This document shows, in pieces, positions 28,345 to 37,509 of a stretch of DNA of 64,000 bases; the first letter of the stretch is position 1; every line of letters begins with the position of its first letter. The translations under genes were made by a program, and so were the position numbers. Under the pieces are notes generated by a model. It was not told where the DNA came from, made no database searches, and was given only the letters and a program-made list of their open reading frames with translations. Source of the stretch: Robertkochia solimangrovi (GTDB taxonomy: Bacteria > Bacteroidota > Bacteroidia > Flavobacteriales > Flavobacteriaceae); the NCBI RefSeq assembly GCF_007279655.1, contig NZ_QKWN01000007.1, positions 1 through 64,000 on the forward strand. Direction: 5' to 3'.

Positions 28345-29763
28345 ATGTTCAAAAATGTGTTACTCGTATTACTGATCGCCACCTGTTTTAGTGGTCTGCG
28401 ATCACAAAGATCAGGCAAACCCAATATCATTATCATCCTTACCGATGATCAGGGATATCAGGATCTGGGATGCTATGGCTCTCCCGACATTCTAACCCCT
28501 AATATCGACACCATGGCAGCAGAGGGTGTGCGATTAACCGATTACTATGTGGCTCAACCGGTTTGTTCAGCGTCCCGAGCCGCGATTCTCACTGGTTGCT
28601 ACCCAAACCGGATAGGCATCCATAATGCACTAATGCCAAATGCTCCGATCGGGCTTAATCCGGAAGAGACCACCCTTGCTGAAATGCTGAAAAACGAGGG
28701 ATATCGCACCGCTATCTTTGGAAAATGGCATCTGGGAGATGCAGCTCAATTTATGCCCAACCAACAGGGATTCGATGAATATTTCGGAATTCCTTACTCC
28801 AACGACATGTGGCCAAACCATCCACAACAAGGAACTGTATTTAATTTCGGGCCACTTCCATTGTATAGAAATGAAAAAATAATCGACACCCTGGAAGACC
28901 AAAGTGAGCTCACCCGTCAGATCACCGAAATGGCTACCGATTTTATCAGGAGAAACAAAGAGGACCCCTTTTTTCTTTATGTTCCACATCCCCAACCTCA
29001 TGTGCCCTTATTTGCATCAAAAGCCTTCAGAGGTAAATCTAAACGCGGTCTCTATGGTGATGTGATGATGGAGATCGATTGGTCTGTAGGTGAAATTATA
29101 AAAGCATTAAACGAGCATGGCCTAAGCGATAATACCCTGGTGATCTATACTTCCGATAACGGACCCTGGCTTGCCTATGGAGATCATGCCGGAAGCGCGT
29201 TTCCTTTTCGGGAAGGCAAAGGAACCACCTGGGAAGGGGGGCAACGGGTACCCTTTATCGCGAAGTTCCCGGGATATCTACCGCAGGGTAAAACAATAAC
29301 AACCCCGGTAATGGGTATCGATATTCTGCCAACGATCGCATCGATCACCGGTGCTTCGTTACCGGAAAAGAAAATTGACGGTCATGATATTACGCCTATA
29401 CTGAAAGGAATTAGCCACACCCCTTCTCATGAAGCATACTTTAATTATTACCGTACAAATGAGCTTCAAAGCGTTCGGTATGGGAAATGGAAACTTGTAT
29501 TTCCTCATGCCTTTAATTCGATGAAGGGACAATCACCCGGAAAGGATGGGAATCCCGGTAAATACAAAGTAATACATGTACAAAAGGTTGAACTTTATGA
29601 CCTGGAAACTGATAAGGAAGAGACGATAGACGTAGCGGCTAACTATCCGGAAATCGTAACCAAAATCAAAGAGATTGCAGCTGCACAACGCGCTTTATTA
29701 GGTGATAGCCTCATGGGTGTAAAAGGAATTGAAAATCGGGATCCCGGAAAAACTACCCAATAA
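28345..29763 (+). CDS. Type I sulfatase (arylsulfatase family)
   Basis: The 472-residue exported enzyme should cleave sulfate esters, probably from marine polysaccharides. It has a signal peptide (about 1-20), the metal ligands in ILTDDQGYQDLG, and the C-x-A-x-R motif CSASR at Cys74, the residue converted to formylglycine. TSDNGPW and HPQPHVPLF supply further metal and sulfate ligands. The Cys-type active site needs a maturase from elsewhere in the genome. No polysaccharide enzymes flank it, so the substrate cannot be told. Confidence 0.93.
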   Translation: MFKNVLLVLLIATCFSGLRSQRSGKPNIIIILTDDQGYQDLGCYGSPDILTPNIDTMAAEGVRLTDYYVAQPVCSASRAAILTGCYPNRIGIHNALMPNAPIGLNPEETTLAEMLKNEGYRTAIFGKWHLGDAAQFMPNQQGFDEYFGIPYSNDMWPNHPQQGTVFNFGPLPLYRNEKIIDTLEDQSELTRQITEMATDFIRRNKEDPFFLYVPHPQPHVPLFASKAFRGKSKRGLYGDVMMEIDWSVGEIIKALNEHGLSDNTLVIYTSDNGPWLAYGDHAGSAFPFREGKGTTWEGGQRVPFIAKFPGYLPQGKTITTPVMGIDILPTIASITGASLPEKKIDGHDITPILKGISHTPSHEAYFNYYRTNELQSVRYGKWKLVFPHAFNSMKGQSPGKDGNPGKYKVIHVQKVELYDLETDKEETIDVAANYPEIVTKIKEIAAAQRALLGDSLMGVKGIENRDPGKTTQ

Positions 29764-29767
29764 GCGT

Positions 29768-30725
29768 TCAGTCTTCGGAAACATAAGAAAAATCCATAAA
29801 CGGATATTTCAGGGTCAGTGCTGAAATCTTTTGCGCCAATCGTTCTCTGAATAATATTGCCGATTCAGAATCCGGATCGAAATGACGATGCGCAAGTCCC
29901 TTTCGGATCGCATCCACCTCCTTCATAACGGAAAGAGAATCGTTGGAAATCCATGTATCTCTGAATCGTTCCCAGATATACTGAACAGCGATCGTGTTCG
30001 GATGCACCATATCTTCCGCATAGAAACGATAATCCCGTAATTCATCCATCATGATCTCATAGGAAGGAAAATAATTCCACTGTTTTTTTCTGGCCAACGA
30101 AATAATGCAGTGCGGTGATCAGGTGTGATTTGCTTTGCTGATTCTCGACAAACCCATCCTTGAGATGACGCACTGGAGATATCGTAGCGATTACCCTCAT
30201 CGAAGGATTTAACCTTCTGATAACCGCTTCAATTCTTTCCAGTGCATAGATGATCTTTTTAGTGCTCAAAAGCTCTTTCTCAAAAGCCGTCTGTGCGATC
30301 TTGTGACAGTTAGCCACATAATTTCCGGATTCCAGATACGTATACACCCAGGCTGTCCCCAAGGTCAGTATCAATGTATCAGCATTAACCAGCCATTCTT
30401 TGAAGCTTTTCATCGCCATTTCCACCTTTATCTCGAGAGATTCCTGTGAAGCAGCACTTAGTCTGGAATGAGCCTGAAGGCAATGCCATCTGCCTTGTTC
30501 GGGCACATAATCAAAGGAATTCCGATCAATAAGCGATTCAAAGAGCACCGCCAGCGACTCTGGATTGAAGATGATTCCGAAGGGATTGACCTCGGTCTGA
30601 AAATTATGGTACTGGAGTAACGTTCCGATATTCTCTACAAAACAGGATCCCATTAATAAGACCCTGTTCTTATAGGTGATCGGAAGTTCAGCTTCCTTGA
30701 TTTTTATAATGGTCTGAAGTTTCAT
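29768..30725 (-). pseudogene. GSCFA-domain gene with +1 frameshift in an A7 run
   Basis: The first frame (30725 down to 30057) begins with the family's signature LLMGSCFVENIG and breaks off after HYFVGQKK. The second frame (to 29768) continues with QWNYFPSYEIMMDELRDYRFYAEDMVHP, the conserved catalytic-looking end of GSCFA proteins. Joined, they give about 318 residues, the family's normal length. The break falls in a run of seven A on the minus strand (30083-30089); six A would restore one frame. GSCFA proteins are SGNH-like putative esterases. The gene follows alaS by 39 bp in the same direction, a common pairing in Flavobacteriaceae. A sequencing error, a real mutation, or transcriptional slippage would all look like this. 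Confidence 0.85.
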
Positions 30726-30764
30726 CTAAACATTCGAATAGACCTGAGATCCCATGAGCAATGC

Positions 30765-33380
30765 TTATTGAACAAGCTCTTTCGCTTTTTCAATAGCAGC
30801 AGGAATCCCTGCCGGATTCTTTCCGCCAGCCGTAGCAAAGAATGGTTGTCCTCCACCACCTCCCTGGATCAGTTTCCCAAGTTCACGAACAACCTGTCCC
30901 GCATTTAGTGCTTTCTGCTGAGCGAGATCTTTGGAAATATAACAGGTCAGCATCGCTTTCCCATCCTGTTCCGTTGCGAATAAAAGGAACAAATCATCAA
31001 GTTCATTCCCCATCTCAAAGGCGAGATCTTTGATGGCCCCCTGGTCAAGATCGATCGCACGTGCCAGGAAATTAACTCCATTGATATGCTCGACAGCAGC
31101 TTTAAGATCAGATTTCAGGTTTTTGGCTTTGTCCTTAAGCAACGATTCTATTTGCTTCTTCAACGCAGCATTCTCTTCCTGAAGCCCCTGAACTGACTTA
31201 GCCGGATCCTTTGGGTTCTTCAATAATGCCTTCACTTCATTCAAAGCCTCGGTCTGTTGCGTGAAGTACCCTACAGCCGCATCGCCGGTGATCGCTTCTA
31301 TTCTGCGTATTCCTGCAGCCACTGCGCTTTCGGAAGTGATGATAAAATGCCAGATAGCCCCGGTATTGGATACATGCGTACCTCCACAAAGCTCCATACT
31401 TTCTCCAAAACGGATGGTTCTTACCGCATCGCCGTATTTTTCACCGAACAATGCAATTGCCCCCTCTTCGATCGCCTGCTGATAAGGTATTGCACGGTTT
31501 TCCTGTAAGGGTAATTGCTCACGGATACGCGCATTTACGAAATCTTCAACCTGACTGATCTCCTCGTCAGACAAGCGGCTGAAATGTGAAAAGTCAAAGC
31601 GCAGGTTCTTACTATGCACCATACTTCCTTTTTGCTCCACATGTTCTCCAAGCACACTGCGCAATGCCTGATGAAGGAGGTGTGTTGCAGTATGATTCGA
31701 TGCGGTACGAAGACGTTGACTGGCATCAACTACCGCTTTATAAGAAGCCTCCACTTCCTGCGGTAGTGTTTTGGCAAAGTGAATTATCTGGTTATTTTCT
31801 CTTTTGGTATCCAGTATGTAGGTAACATCTCCATTGTCTGCCTCAAGATATCCCTTATCACCTACTTGTCCTCCACCTTCCGGGTAGAAAGGAGTCAGAT
31901 TGAACACCAATTGGTACATCTCCCCGTCTTTCTTGGTTTCAACTTTTCGATATTTAGTGATCTTAACACGAGCTTCAAGGGTATCATACCCGACGAATTC
32001 TTCTGTCATATCGGCATAGACTTCCACCCAGTCTCCGGTTTCGATCTTGGTCGCAGCTCTGGAACGTTCTTTTTGTTTCTGAAGTTCTTTTTCGAACCCT
32101 TTTATATCAAGGTCAAACCCTCTTTCACTTAGAATCAGTGCAGTCAGGTCGATCGGGAACCCATAAGTATCATAGAGTTCAAAAGCACTGCTTCCGCTTA
32201 CGGTTTTACCTGTGGTATTTCCGATGATATTCTCTAAAAGCACCAATCCCTGCTCAAGGGTTTTCAGAAAGCTGTGTTCTTCTTCCTTCACCACATTGAC
32301 CACGAGATTCTTCTGTGTTCCGATTTCCGGAAAATTCGCCTTCAGCTGTTCGCTTAGCGTATCAACCAGTTTATAAATAAAAGGCTCGTTCTGATTTAAG
32401 AAAGTAAATCCGTAGCGAATCGCTCTTCTGAGAATTCTTCGGATCACATAACCGGCTCCGGTATTCGAAGGCAATTGTCCGTCTGCAATTGCGAAGGCAA
32501 CGGCACGAATGTGATCTGCTATAACCCGGATCGCAATGTCGCTTTCCTCTTTGATCCCGTATTTTGAATTGGTGATCGTTTCGATCTCCCGGATCAATGG
32601 TGTAAAGACGTCGGTATCATAGTTGCTCTTTACATTTTGTAACACCATACAAAGTCGTTCAAAGCCCATTCCGGTATCTACGTGTTGCTGCGGAAGTTTT
32701 TCAAGAGAACCGTCAGCCTTACGGTTGAATTCCATAAATACCAGATTCCATATCTCGACCACCAGGGGATGATCCATATTCACCAGTGCAGCACCAGGTA
32801 CAACAGCTTTCTCTTCTTCAGACCGAAGATCGACATGGATCTCAGAGCAAGGTCCGCATGGCCCCTGATCTCCCATCTCCCAGAAATTATCTTTCTTATT
32901 TCCCATTAAAATACGGGATTCAGGAACGATTCCTTTCCAAAGATCGTAAGCTTCCTGATCGAGCTCCAGTCCGTCAGACTCGGCACCTTCAAATACAGTT
33001 ACGTAAAGTATATCCTTATCGATCTTATAAACTTCCGTCAAAAGTTCCCATGCCCAGGAGATCGCTTCTTTTTTAAAGTAATCCCCGAAACTCCAGTTCC
33101 CCAGCATTTCAAACATGGTATGGTGATATGTATCCTTACCCACCTCTTCGAGATCGTTATGTTTTCCGCTAACCCTCAAACACTTCTGAGTATCACAAAC
33201 CCTGGTATTTGCTGCCGTTTTATTCCCCAGAAAATACTCCTTGAACTGGTTCATTCCCGCATTGGTAAACATAAGTGTGGGGTCGTCTTTTATCACCATC
33301 GGGGCAGAGGGTACGATGGTATGTCCCTTGCCTTCAAAAAACTTCAAAAACTGCTCCCTGATCTCTTTTGACTTCATCAT
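30765..33380 (-). CDS. alaS: Alanyl-tRNA synthetase
   Basis: The 871-residue enzyme charges tRNA-Ala. It shows the N-terminal class II core ([20 protein letters not shown] at about 7-26; motif 2 with [20 protein letters not shown]), the editing domain with [12 protein letters not shown] and [10 protein letters not shown], and the C-Ala domain with a glycine-rich [10 protein letters not shown] motif near the end. Two ATGs stand together at 33380 and 33377; either may be used. It leads a two-gene unit with the GSCFA gene and is divergent from the M23 peptidase gene. Confidence 0.98.
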   Translation of the reverse strand: MMKSKEIREQFLKFFEGKGHTIVPSAPMVIKDDPTLMFTNAGMNQFKEYFLGNKTAANTRVCDTQKCLRVSGKHNDLEEVGKDTYHHTMFEMLGNWSFGDYFKKEAISWAWELLTEVYKIDKDILYVTVFEGAESDGLELDQEAYDLWKGIVPESRILMGNKKDNFWEMGDQGPCGPCSEIHVDLRSEEEKAVVPGAALVNMDHPLVVEIWNLVFMEFNRKADGSLEKLPQQHVDTGMGFERLCMVLQNVKSNYDTDVFTPLIREIETITNSKYGIKEESDIAIRVIADHIRAVAFAIADGQLPSNTGAGYVIRRILRRAIRYGFTFLNQNEPFIYKLVDTLSEQLKANFPEIGTQKNLVVNVVKEEEHSFLKTLEQGLVLLENIIGNTTGKTVSGSSAFELYDTYGFPIDLTALILSERGFDLDIKGFEKELQKQKERSRAATKIETGDWVEVYADMTEEFVGYDTLEARVKITKYRKVETKKDGEMYQLVFNLTPFYPEGGGQVGDKGYLEADNGDVTYILDTKRENNQIIHFAKTLPQEVEASYKAVVDASQRLRTASNHTATHLLHQALRSVLGEHVEQKGSMVHSKNLRFDFSHFSRLSDEEISQVEDFVNARIREQLPLQENRAIPYQQAIEEGAIALFGEKYGDAVRTIRFGESMELCGGTHVSNTGAIWHFIITSESAVAAGIRRIEAITGDAAVGYFTQQTEALNEVKALLKNPKDPAKSVQGLQEENAALKKQIESLLKDKAKNLKSDLKAAVEHINGVNFLARAIDLDQGAIKDLAFEMGNELDDLFLLFATEQDGKAMLTCYISKDLAQQKALNAGQVVRELGKLIQGGGGGQPFFATAGGKNPAGIPAAIEKAKELVQ

Positions 33381-33428
33381 AAAATCTTAACTTTTTCAAA
33401 AAATTGCCACGTCTGTAAAACAATTTTT

Positions 33429-33436
33429 ATATTTGT
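33429..33436 (+). promoter_or_regulatory. Candidate -7 element of the M23 peptidase operon
   Basis: TATATTTG fits the TAnnTTTG consensus. The nearest TTG (33404-33406) is 22 bp away, slightly longer than usual. The start codon follows 57 bp downstream. Confidence 0.5.
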
Positions 33437-33493
33437 TTGTTAGCCTATATTCCTATAGGCGCTACCAATGGCAAAAATAGAACATTTAAACTA

Positions 33494-34471
33494 ATGGCGA
33501 AGGTAAAATATTATTACGATTCCGATACGCTTTCCTACCGTAGGATCGAACCCAAGAAAGGCAAAAAGATCTTTAATATCGCCCTTTTTCTGTTAGCAGC
33601 ATTCCTATTCGGAACCCTGGGACTTATACTCTTACTGAATACTAGTTTATTAAACACTCCTAAAGAACTTTCACAAGCGAGAGAGCTGCGAAATAACGAA
33701 TTGCAGATCGATCTTTTCAAGAAACAGATTTTACAGATGGAAGGAGTGCTTGCCAATATCGAGGATCGTGACAACAATATTTACAGACTCTATTTCGAAG
33801 CAGACCCGATACCTTACGAACAGCGAAATGCAGGATTCGGAGGGATCAACCGATATAAGAACCTGGAAGGCTTCAATAATTCAGATATCATCATCGATGT
33901 GACCAAACGTTTGGAAAAACTTGAAAAGCGTATGGTTATTCAGTCCAAATCTTTGGATGAGATCGCAGAACTCGCTAAAGAAAAAGAAAAATTACTGGCT
34001 TCCATCCCTGCTATTCAGCCCGTGAGCAATCAGGACCTGACTCGAATGGCTTCCGGTTACGGCTGGCGTTCGGATCCTTTTACCAAGGTTCGTAAAATGC
34101 ACTATGGAATGGATTTTACGTCACCAAGAGGAACCCCTGTTTATGCGACCGGAGACGGAACCGTACTCAGAGCAGATAACAGAGCTTCCGGTTTCGGGGA
34201 ACACATCAGAATCGATCATGGATTTGGATATATCACCATCTACGCACACCTCAGCAAGTATAAGGTACGCAAGGGACAAAAGGTTAAACGCGGCGACATC
34301 ATAGGATATGTCGGTAGTACCGGAAGGTCTCAGGGGCCTCACCTTCACTATGAGGTGTGGAAAGACAAAGACAGGATCAACCCGCTTAATTTCTACTACG
34401 GAAGTTTGTCAGCAGAAGAATTTTCAGCATTGTTGAAAGCAGCTAATCAGGAAAATCAATCACTTGATTAA
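33494..34471 (+). CDS. M23 family metallopeptidase (peptidoglycan endopeptidase)
   Basis: Starting at the ATG at 33494 (MAKVKYYYDSDTLSYRRIE), the 325-residue protein has one membrane segment (about 27-49), a coiled-coil-like stretch (about 55-170), and a LytM/M23 domain with the zinc ligands in MHYGMDFTSPRGTPVYA and HLHYEVW. It should be anchored in the inner membrane and cut peptide cross-links in the periplasm. The frame is open upstream to 33437, but that region overlaps the promoter. The MerR gene starts 1 bp after its stop, so they form an operon. Confidence 0.92.
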   Translation: MAKVKYYYDSDTLSYRRIEPKKGKKIFNIALFLLAAFLFGTLGLILLLNTSLLNTPKELSQARELRNNELQIDLFKKQILQMEGVLANIEDRDNNIYRLYFEADPIPYEQRNAGFGGINRYKNLEGFNNSDIIIDVTKRLEKLEKRMVIQSKSLDEIAELAKEKEKLLASIPAIQPVSNQDLTRMASGYGWRSDPFTKVRKMHYGMDFTSPRGTPVYATGDGTVLRADNRASGFGEHIRIDHGFGYITIYAHLSKYKVRKGQKVKRGDIIGYVGSTGRSQGPHLHYEVWKDKDRINPLNFYYGSLSAEEFSALLKAANQENQSLD

Positions 34472-34472
34472 T

Positions 34473-34802
34473 ATGCAAGTAAACCTGCCTGATAAACGCT
34501 ATTACAGCATCGGTGAAGTGGCAAAGGCATTTAATGTCAACACCTCACTAATTCGCTTTTGGGACAAGGAGTTCGAAGAGATCCAACCCAAAAAGAACGC
34601 GAAAGGAGATCGTCGTTTCAGTCAGGAAGATGTAAAGAACCTTGAATTCATCTACCACCTTGTAAAAGAACGGGGTTTTACGCTTGAGGGTGCTAAAACA
34701 CATTTACGGGAAGCACGCCATAAATCCCTTTCCAATTACGAGATTATTCGTAAATTGGAGCATATAAAAGCAGAGCTTTTAAAAATCAAGGAACAACTTT
34801 AG
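34473..34802 (+). CDS. MerR family transcriptional regulator
   Basis: The 109-residue protein begins with a MerR-type winged helix-turn-helix (YYSIGEVAKAFNVNTSLIRFWDKEF, about 8-32), a DRRFSQEDVKNLEFIYHLVKERGFTLEGA wing and a short C-terminal coiled coil, with no effector-binding domain. This compact form next to an M23 peptidase is a regular arrangement in Bacteroidota. It probably regulates nearby genes, but no operator is apparent. It starts 1 bp after the peptidase stop. Confidence 0.92.
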   Translation: MQVNLPDKRYYSIGEVAKAFNVNTSLIRFWDKEFEEIQPKKNAKGDRRFSQEDVKNLEFIYHLVKERGFTLEGAKTHLREARHKSLSNYEIIRKLEHIKAELLKIKEQL

Positions 34803-34830
34803 AATATCAATCAACTTAAAATCAATCGCA

Positions 34831-35430
34831 ATGAAAAAGTGGCTAATTCCGGTGATCATCATCGTAATAATTGTATTTGCCCTGTATCGTTGGGCCGTAG
34901 GTATCAATAATACTGCCGTTAACCTTCAGGAAGATGCAAAGACATCATGGTCTAATGTAGAGAGCGCCTACCAAAGAAGAAATGATCTGATCGGCAACCT
35001 GGTGAAAACCGTTCAGGGAGCAGCAGATTTTGAAAGAGGAACATTAACCGACGTGATCGAAGCGCGCGCAAAGGCTACTCAGGTAACGGTTGACCCAACG
35101 AACATCACTCCGGAACAGTTAGCACAGTTCCAGCAGGCTCAAGGAGAAGTATCTTCTGCCCTGTCGAGATTACTGGTTTCCGTTGAACGTTATCCGGAAC
35201 TCAAGGCCAACCAAAATTTTCTGGAGTTGCAATCACAACTGGAGGGAACGGAAAACAGGATCAATGTTGCCAGAGACCGGTATAATGAAAGTGTCAATGT
35301 TTACAATAAGCATATCAAAATATTCCCGAACAGTCTATTGGCCGGCATCTTCGGTTTTGATGAAATGACTCGCTATGAAGCAGATCCGGGATCCGAGAAA
35401 GCTCCGGATGTGAACTTTGATTTTAAATAA
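34831..35430 (+). CDS. LemA family protein
   Basis: The 199-residue protein has an N-terminal membrane segment (about 4-20) and the LemA helical domain, with VQGAADFERGTLTDVIEARAKA and the conserved ENRINVARDRYNESVNVYN region. LemA proteins are membrane-anchored with the helical part outside the cytoplasm; the role is unclear. It is followed by two TPM-domain genes in tight spacing (2 bp, then a 4-bp overlap), a conserved LemA-TPM-TPM module whose members probably work together. Confidence 0.95.
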   Translation: MKKWLIPVIIIVIIVFALYRWAVGINNTAVNLQEDAKTSWSNVESAYQRRNDLIGNLVKTVQGAADFERGTLTDVIEARAKATQVTVDPTNITPEQLAQFQQAQGEVSSALSRLLVSVERYPELKANQNFLELQSQLEGTENRINVARDRYNESVNVYNKHIKIFPNSLLAGIFGFDEMTRYEADPGSEKAPDVNFDFK

Positions 35431-35432
35431 TC

Positions 35433-35870
35433 ATGTCCAACGTTGAAGATTTCCTTACTGCAGAAGATGAGGAAGCTATCATCGCTGCGATCCGAAAGGC
35501 AGAACTGACCACCTCAGGAGAAATCCGGGTACATATTGAACGGACCACGACCGAGGATCCCTACACACATGCACTTGAGATCTTTCACTTTCTGAAGATG
35601 GATAATACCATCGACCGTAACGGTGTACTGATCTATATTGCAGTTGATCTTAAGAAATTTGTGATCTGCGGAGACAAAGGGATCGATGCGGTCGTACCTG
35701 ACAATTTCTGGGATGTGACCCGAGACAAGATGCAGGAACAATTCAGGCATGGAAAATTCCGCGATGGCATCATCGCAGGAATTCTGAGTGCCGGAGATCA
35801 GCTCCAGCACTATTTCCCATGGGATAAAAACGATATCAATGAACTCCCCGATGACATTTCAAAAGGATGA
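35433..35870 (+). CDS. TPM-domain protein, soluble
   Basis: The 145-residue protein is a TPM domain (Pfam TPM_phosphatase) with no signal peptide: it starts directly with the domain helix FLTAEDEEAIIAAIRKAEL. The motif SGEIRVHIERTT and the central DLKKFVICGDKGIDAVV fit the family. It lies between the LemA gene and the secreted TPM gene and overlaps the latter by 4 bp, so translation is probably coupled. It may be the cytoplasmic member of the module. Confidence 0.88.
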   Translation: MSNVEDFLTAEDEEAIIAAIRKAELTTSGEIRVHIERTTTEDPYTHALEIFHFLKMDNTIDRNGVLIYIAVDLKKFVICGDKGIDAVVPDNFWDVTRDKMQEQFRHGKFRDGIIAGILSAGDQLQHYFPWDKNDINELPDDISKG

Positions 35871-36694
35871 GTAAACAACTTTCGAATACCATAACAAAAC
35901 TGCCATTATTACTGCTGTTCTTCCTGACCGGAATTTTCACCCTTCAGGCCCAATTCGATATTCCGGCAAAACCGGAATTTCAAACCAGTGTCTATGATTA
36001 TATCAACCTGCTTAGCGCTTCGCAGAAAAGCAGCCTGGAACAAAAACTGATACGGTATTCAGACACCACATCCACACAGATCGTCGTAGCCATCATCAGC
36101 TCTACCAACGGTGACAACATCAATTATGTGGGTGCACAATGGGGAGAAGAATGGGGTATCGGACAGGCCGACAAAGACAATGGAATCCTCATCCTACTCG
36201 CGAAGGATGATCGCAAGATCGCTATTAATACCGGCTACGGAACCGAACACCTGCTTACCGATGCCATGTCCAAACGGATCATTGAGAACGGGATCATTCC
36301 CTATTTCAGAAATGATGATTATTACGGCGGACTCAACCGCGGGGCCGACCTTATTTTTCAAGTAATGCAGGGTGAATATGAAGGCACAAGACCCCCTGAT
36401 AATTCCAATTCCCCGGGAGGTAGCTTTATCGTCATGATCATCATCTTCATCATCATCATGATCATTCTCAGCAGAAGTCGCAGAGGTGGCGGCGGAAACC
36501 GAGGCAATCGAAGCGGCGGACTCGATCTCTGGGATATCATCGTACTGAGTAACCTCGGCCGTGGTGGATACCGCGGTGGCGGTGGCGGTTTCGGTGGCGG
36601 CGGAGGCTTTGGCGGCGGCTTTGGCGGCGGTGGTTTTGGTGGCGGCTTTGGCGGAGGAGGCTTTGGCGGCGGAGGAGCATCCGGAGGCTGGTAA
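35867..36694 (+). CDS. TPM-domain membrane protein with glycine-rich tail
   Basis: The 275-residue protein has a signal peptide (about 1-30, ending LQAQ), a TPM domain (about 35-160, with TQIVVAIISSTNGDNI and NDNGILILLAKDDRKIAI), one membrane segment (about 184-201) and a tail of about 70 residues, mostly Gly-Gly-Phe repeats, ending ASGGW. Such tails are usual for YgcG-type TPM proteins. The GC-rich DNA of the tail produces a spurious Ala-rich frame on the other strand. Confidence 0.92.
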   Translation: MSKQLSNTITKLPLLLLFFLTGIFTLQAQFDIPAKPEFQTSVYDYINLLSASQKSSLEQKLIRYSDTTSTQIVVAIISSTNGDNINYVGAQWGEEWGIGQADKDNGILILLAKDDRKIAINTGYGTEHLLTDAMSKRIIENGIIPYFRNDDYYGGLNRGADLIFQVMQGEYEGTRPPDNSNSPGGSFIVMIIIFIIIMIILSRSRRGGGGNRGNRSGGLDLWDIIVLSNLGRGGYRGGGGGFGGGGGFGGGFGGGGFGGGFGGGGFGGGGASGGW

Positions 36695-36709
36695 CAACAG
36701 ATAGCTGCT

Positions 36710-37411
36710 ATGACCCATTCCGATGTATCACTGCAACAGCATTATGACGAAATGTATGCTAATGCCCTAAAGCATTTTCAGGGCCAGGGAGTTCAAACCG
36801 ACCCACTCATCGATGACCCATCTGACAGGCGTACCGGACTGACCTTATTGATACGTCCTCCTGAAGCGGTTTGTCATAAGATTTCCGGGATCATCGAAGA
36901 TTTCAGAGCACTGCTTCCCGATCAGTATTTCTACCCGGAATCAGATATGCATATCACCATAATGAGCATCATCTCCTGTTACCCGGAATTCAATACTCAG
37001 GATTTTCAGGCTGACCCCTATATTGAACTTACGAAGGAATGCCTTGAAGGAATACCACCCATAAAAATCAATCTTAAAGGGATTACTGCATCTCCCGCCG
37101 GACTGGTTATCCAGGGATTTCCGATGGATCGCCATTTAAACAAGCTCAGAGATGTGCTTAGACAACGTTTCAGAGCTAGTGAACTGGAAGAGTCGATTGA
37201 TAGAAGATATACGATCAGAACTGCCCATTTAACTTTTATGAGGTTCCGAAAGCCCCTAAGAGAAACGGATACGTTCATCCAACTTCTGAACAATCACCGA
37301 AATACTTCCATAGGTGAGTTCACGGTGGACAATATGCAGCTAACGATCAACGACTGGTATCAAAAGGAAGCAAAAACCACCCTAATACACCGATTTAAAC
37401 AAGGTCGCTAA
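36710..37411 (+). CDS. 2H phosphoesterase (2'-5' RNA ligase-like)
   Basis: The 233-residue cytoplasmic protein carries the two HxT/S-x motifs of the 2H superfamily: MHITIMS near residue 85 and AHLTFMRF near residue 169, with the spacing expected of a duplicated fold. Members cleave or form 2'-5' or cyclic phosphodiester bonds in RNA or small nucleotides. The substrate is unknown. It starts 15 bp after the TPM gene and is the last gene of the run. Confidence 0.85.
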   Translation: MTHSDVSLQQHYDEMYANALKHFQGQGVQTDPLIDDPSDRRTGLTLLIRPPEAVCHKISGIIEDFRALLPDQYFYPESDMHITIMSIISCYPEFNTQDFQADPYIELTKECLEGIPPIKINLKGITASPAGLVIQGFPMDRHLNKLRDVLRQRFRASELEESIDRRYTIRTAHLTFMRFRKPLRETDTFIQLLNNHRNTSIGEFTVDNMQLTINDWYQKEAKTTLIHRFKQGR

Positions 37412-37471
37412 AGTACAAGTGACAATAGCGGTAAGAGTGACACAAATACCACCAGTGTCACCAGTGTCACT

Positions 37472-37509
37472 AAAAAAAAGCCCTCCGGTCAGGAAGGGCA
37501 ATTTTTTTT
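37472..37509. terminator. Bidirectional terminator
   Basis: GCCCTCC pairs with GGAAGGGC (with one bulged A) between an A8 run and a T8 run, so it can end transcription on both strands. It separates the phosphoesterase gene from the outer-membrane protein gene, which ends at 37508 on the minus strand. Confidence 0.85.

Noticed and set aside
36194-36718. Ala/Thr-rich 174-residue frame on the minus strand
   Set aside because: It is the antisense of the glycine-rich tail of the TPM protein.
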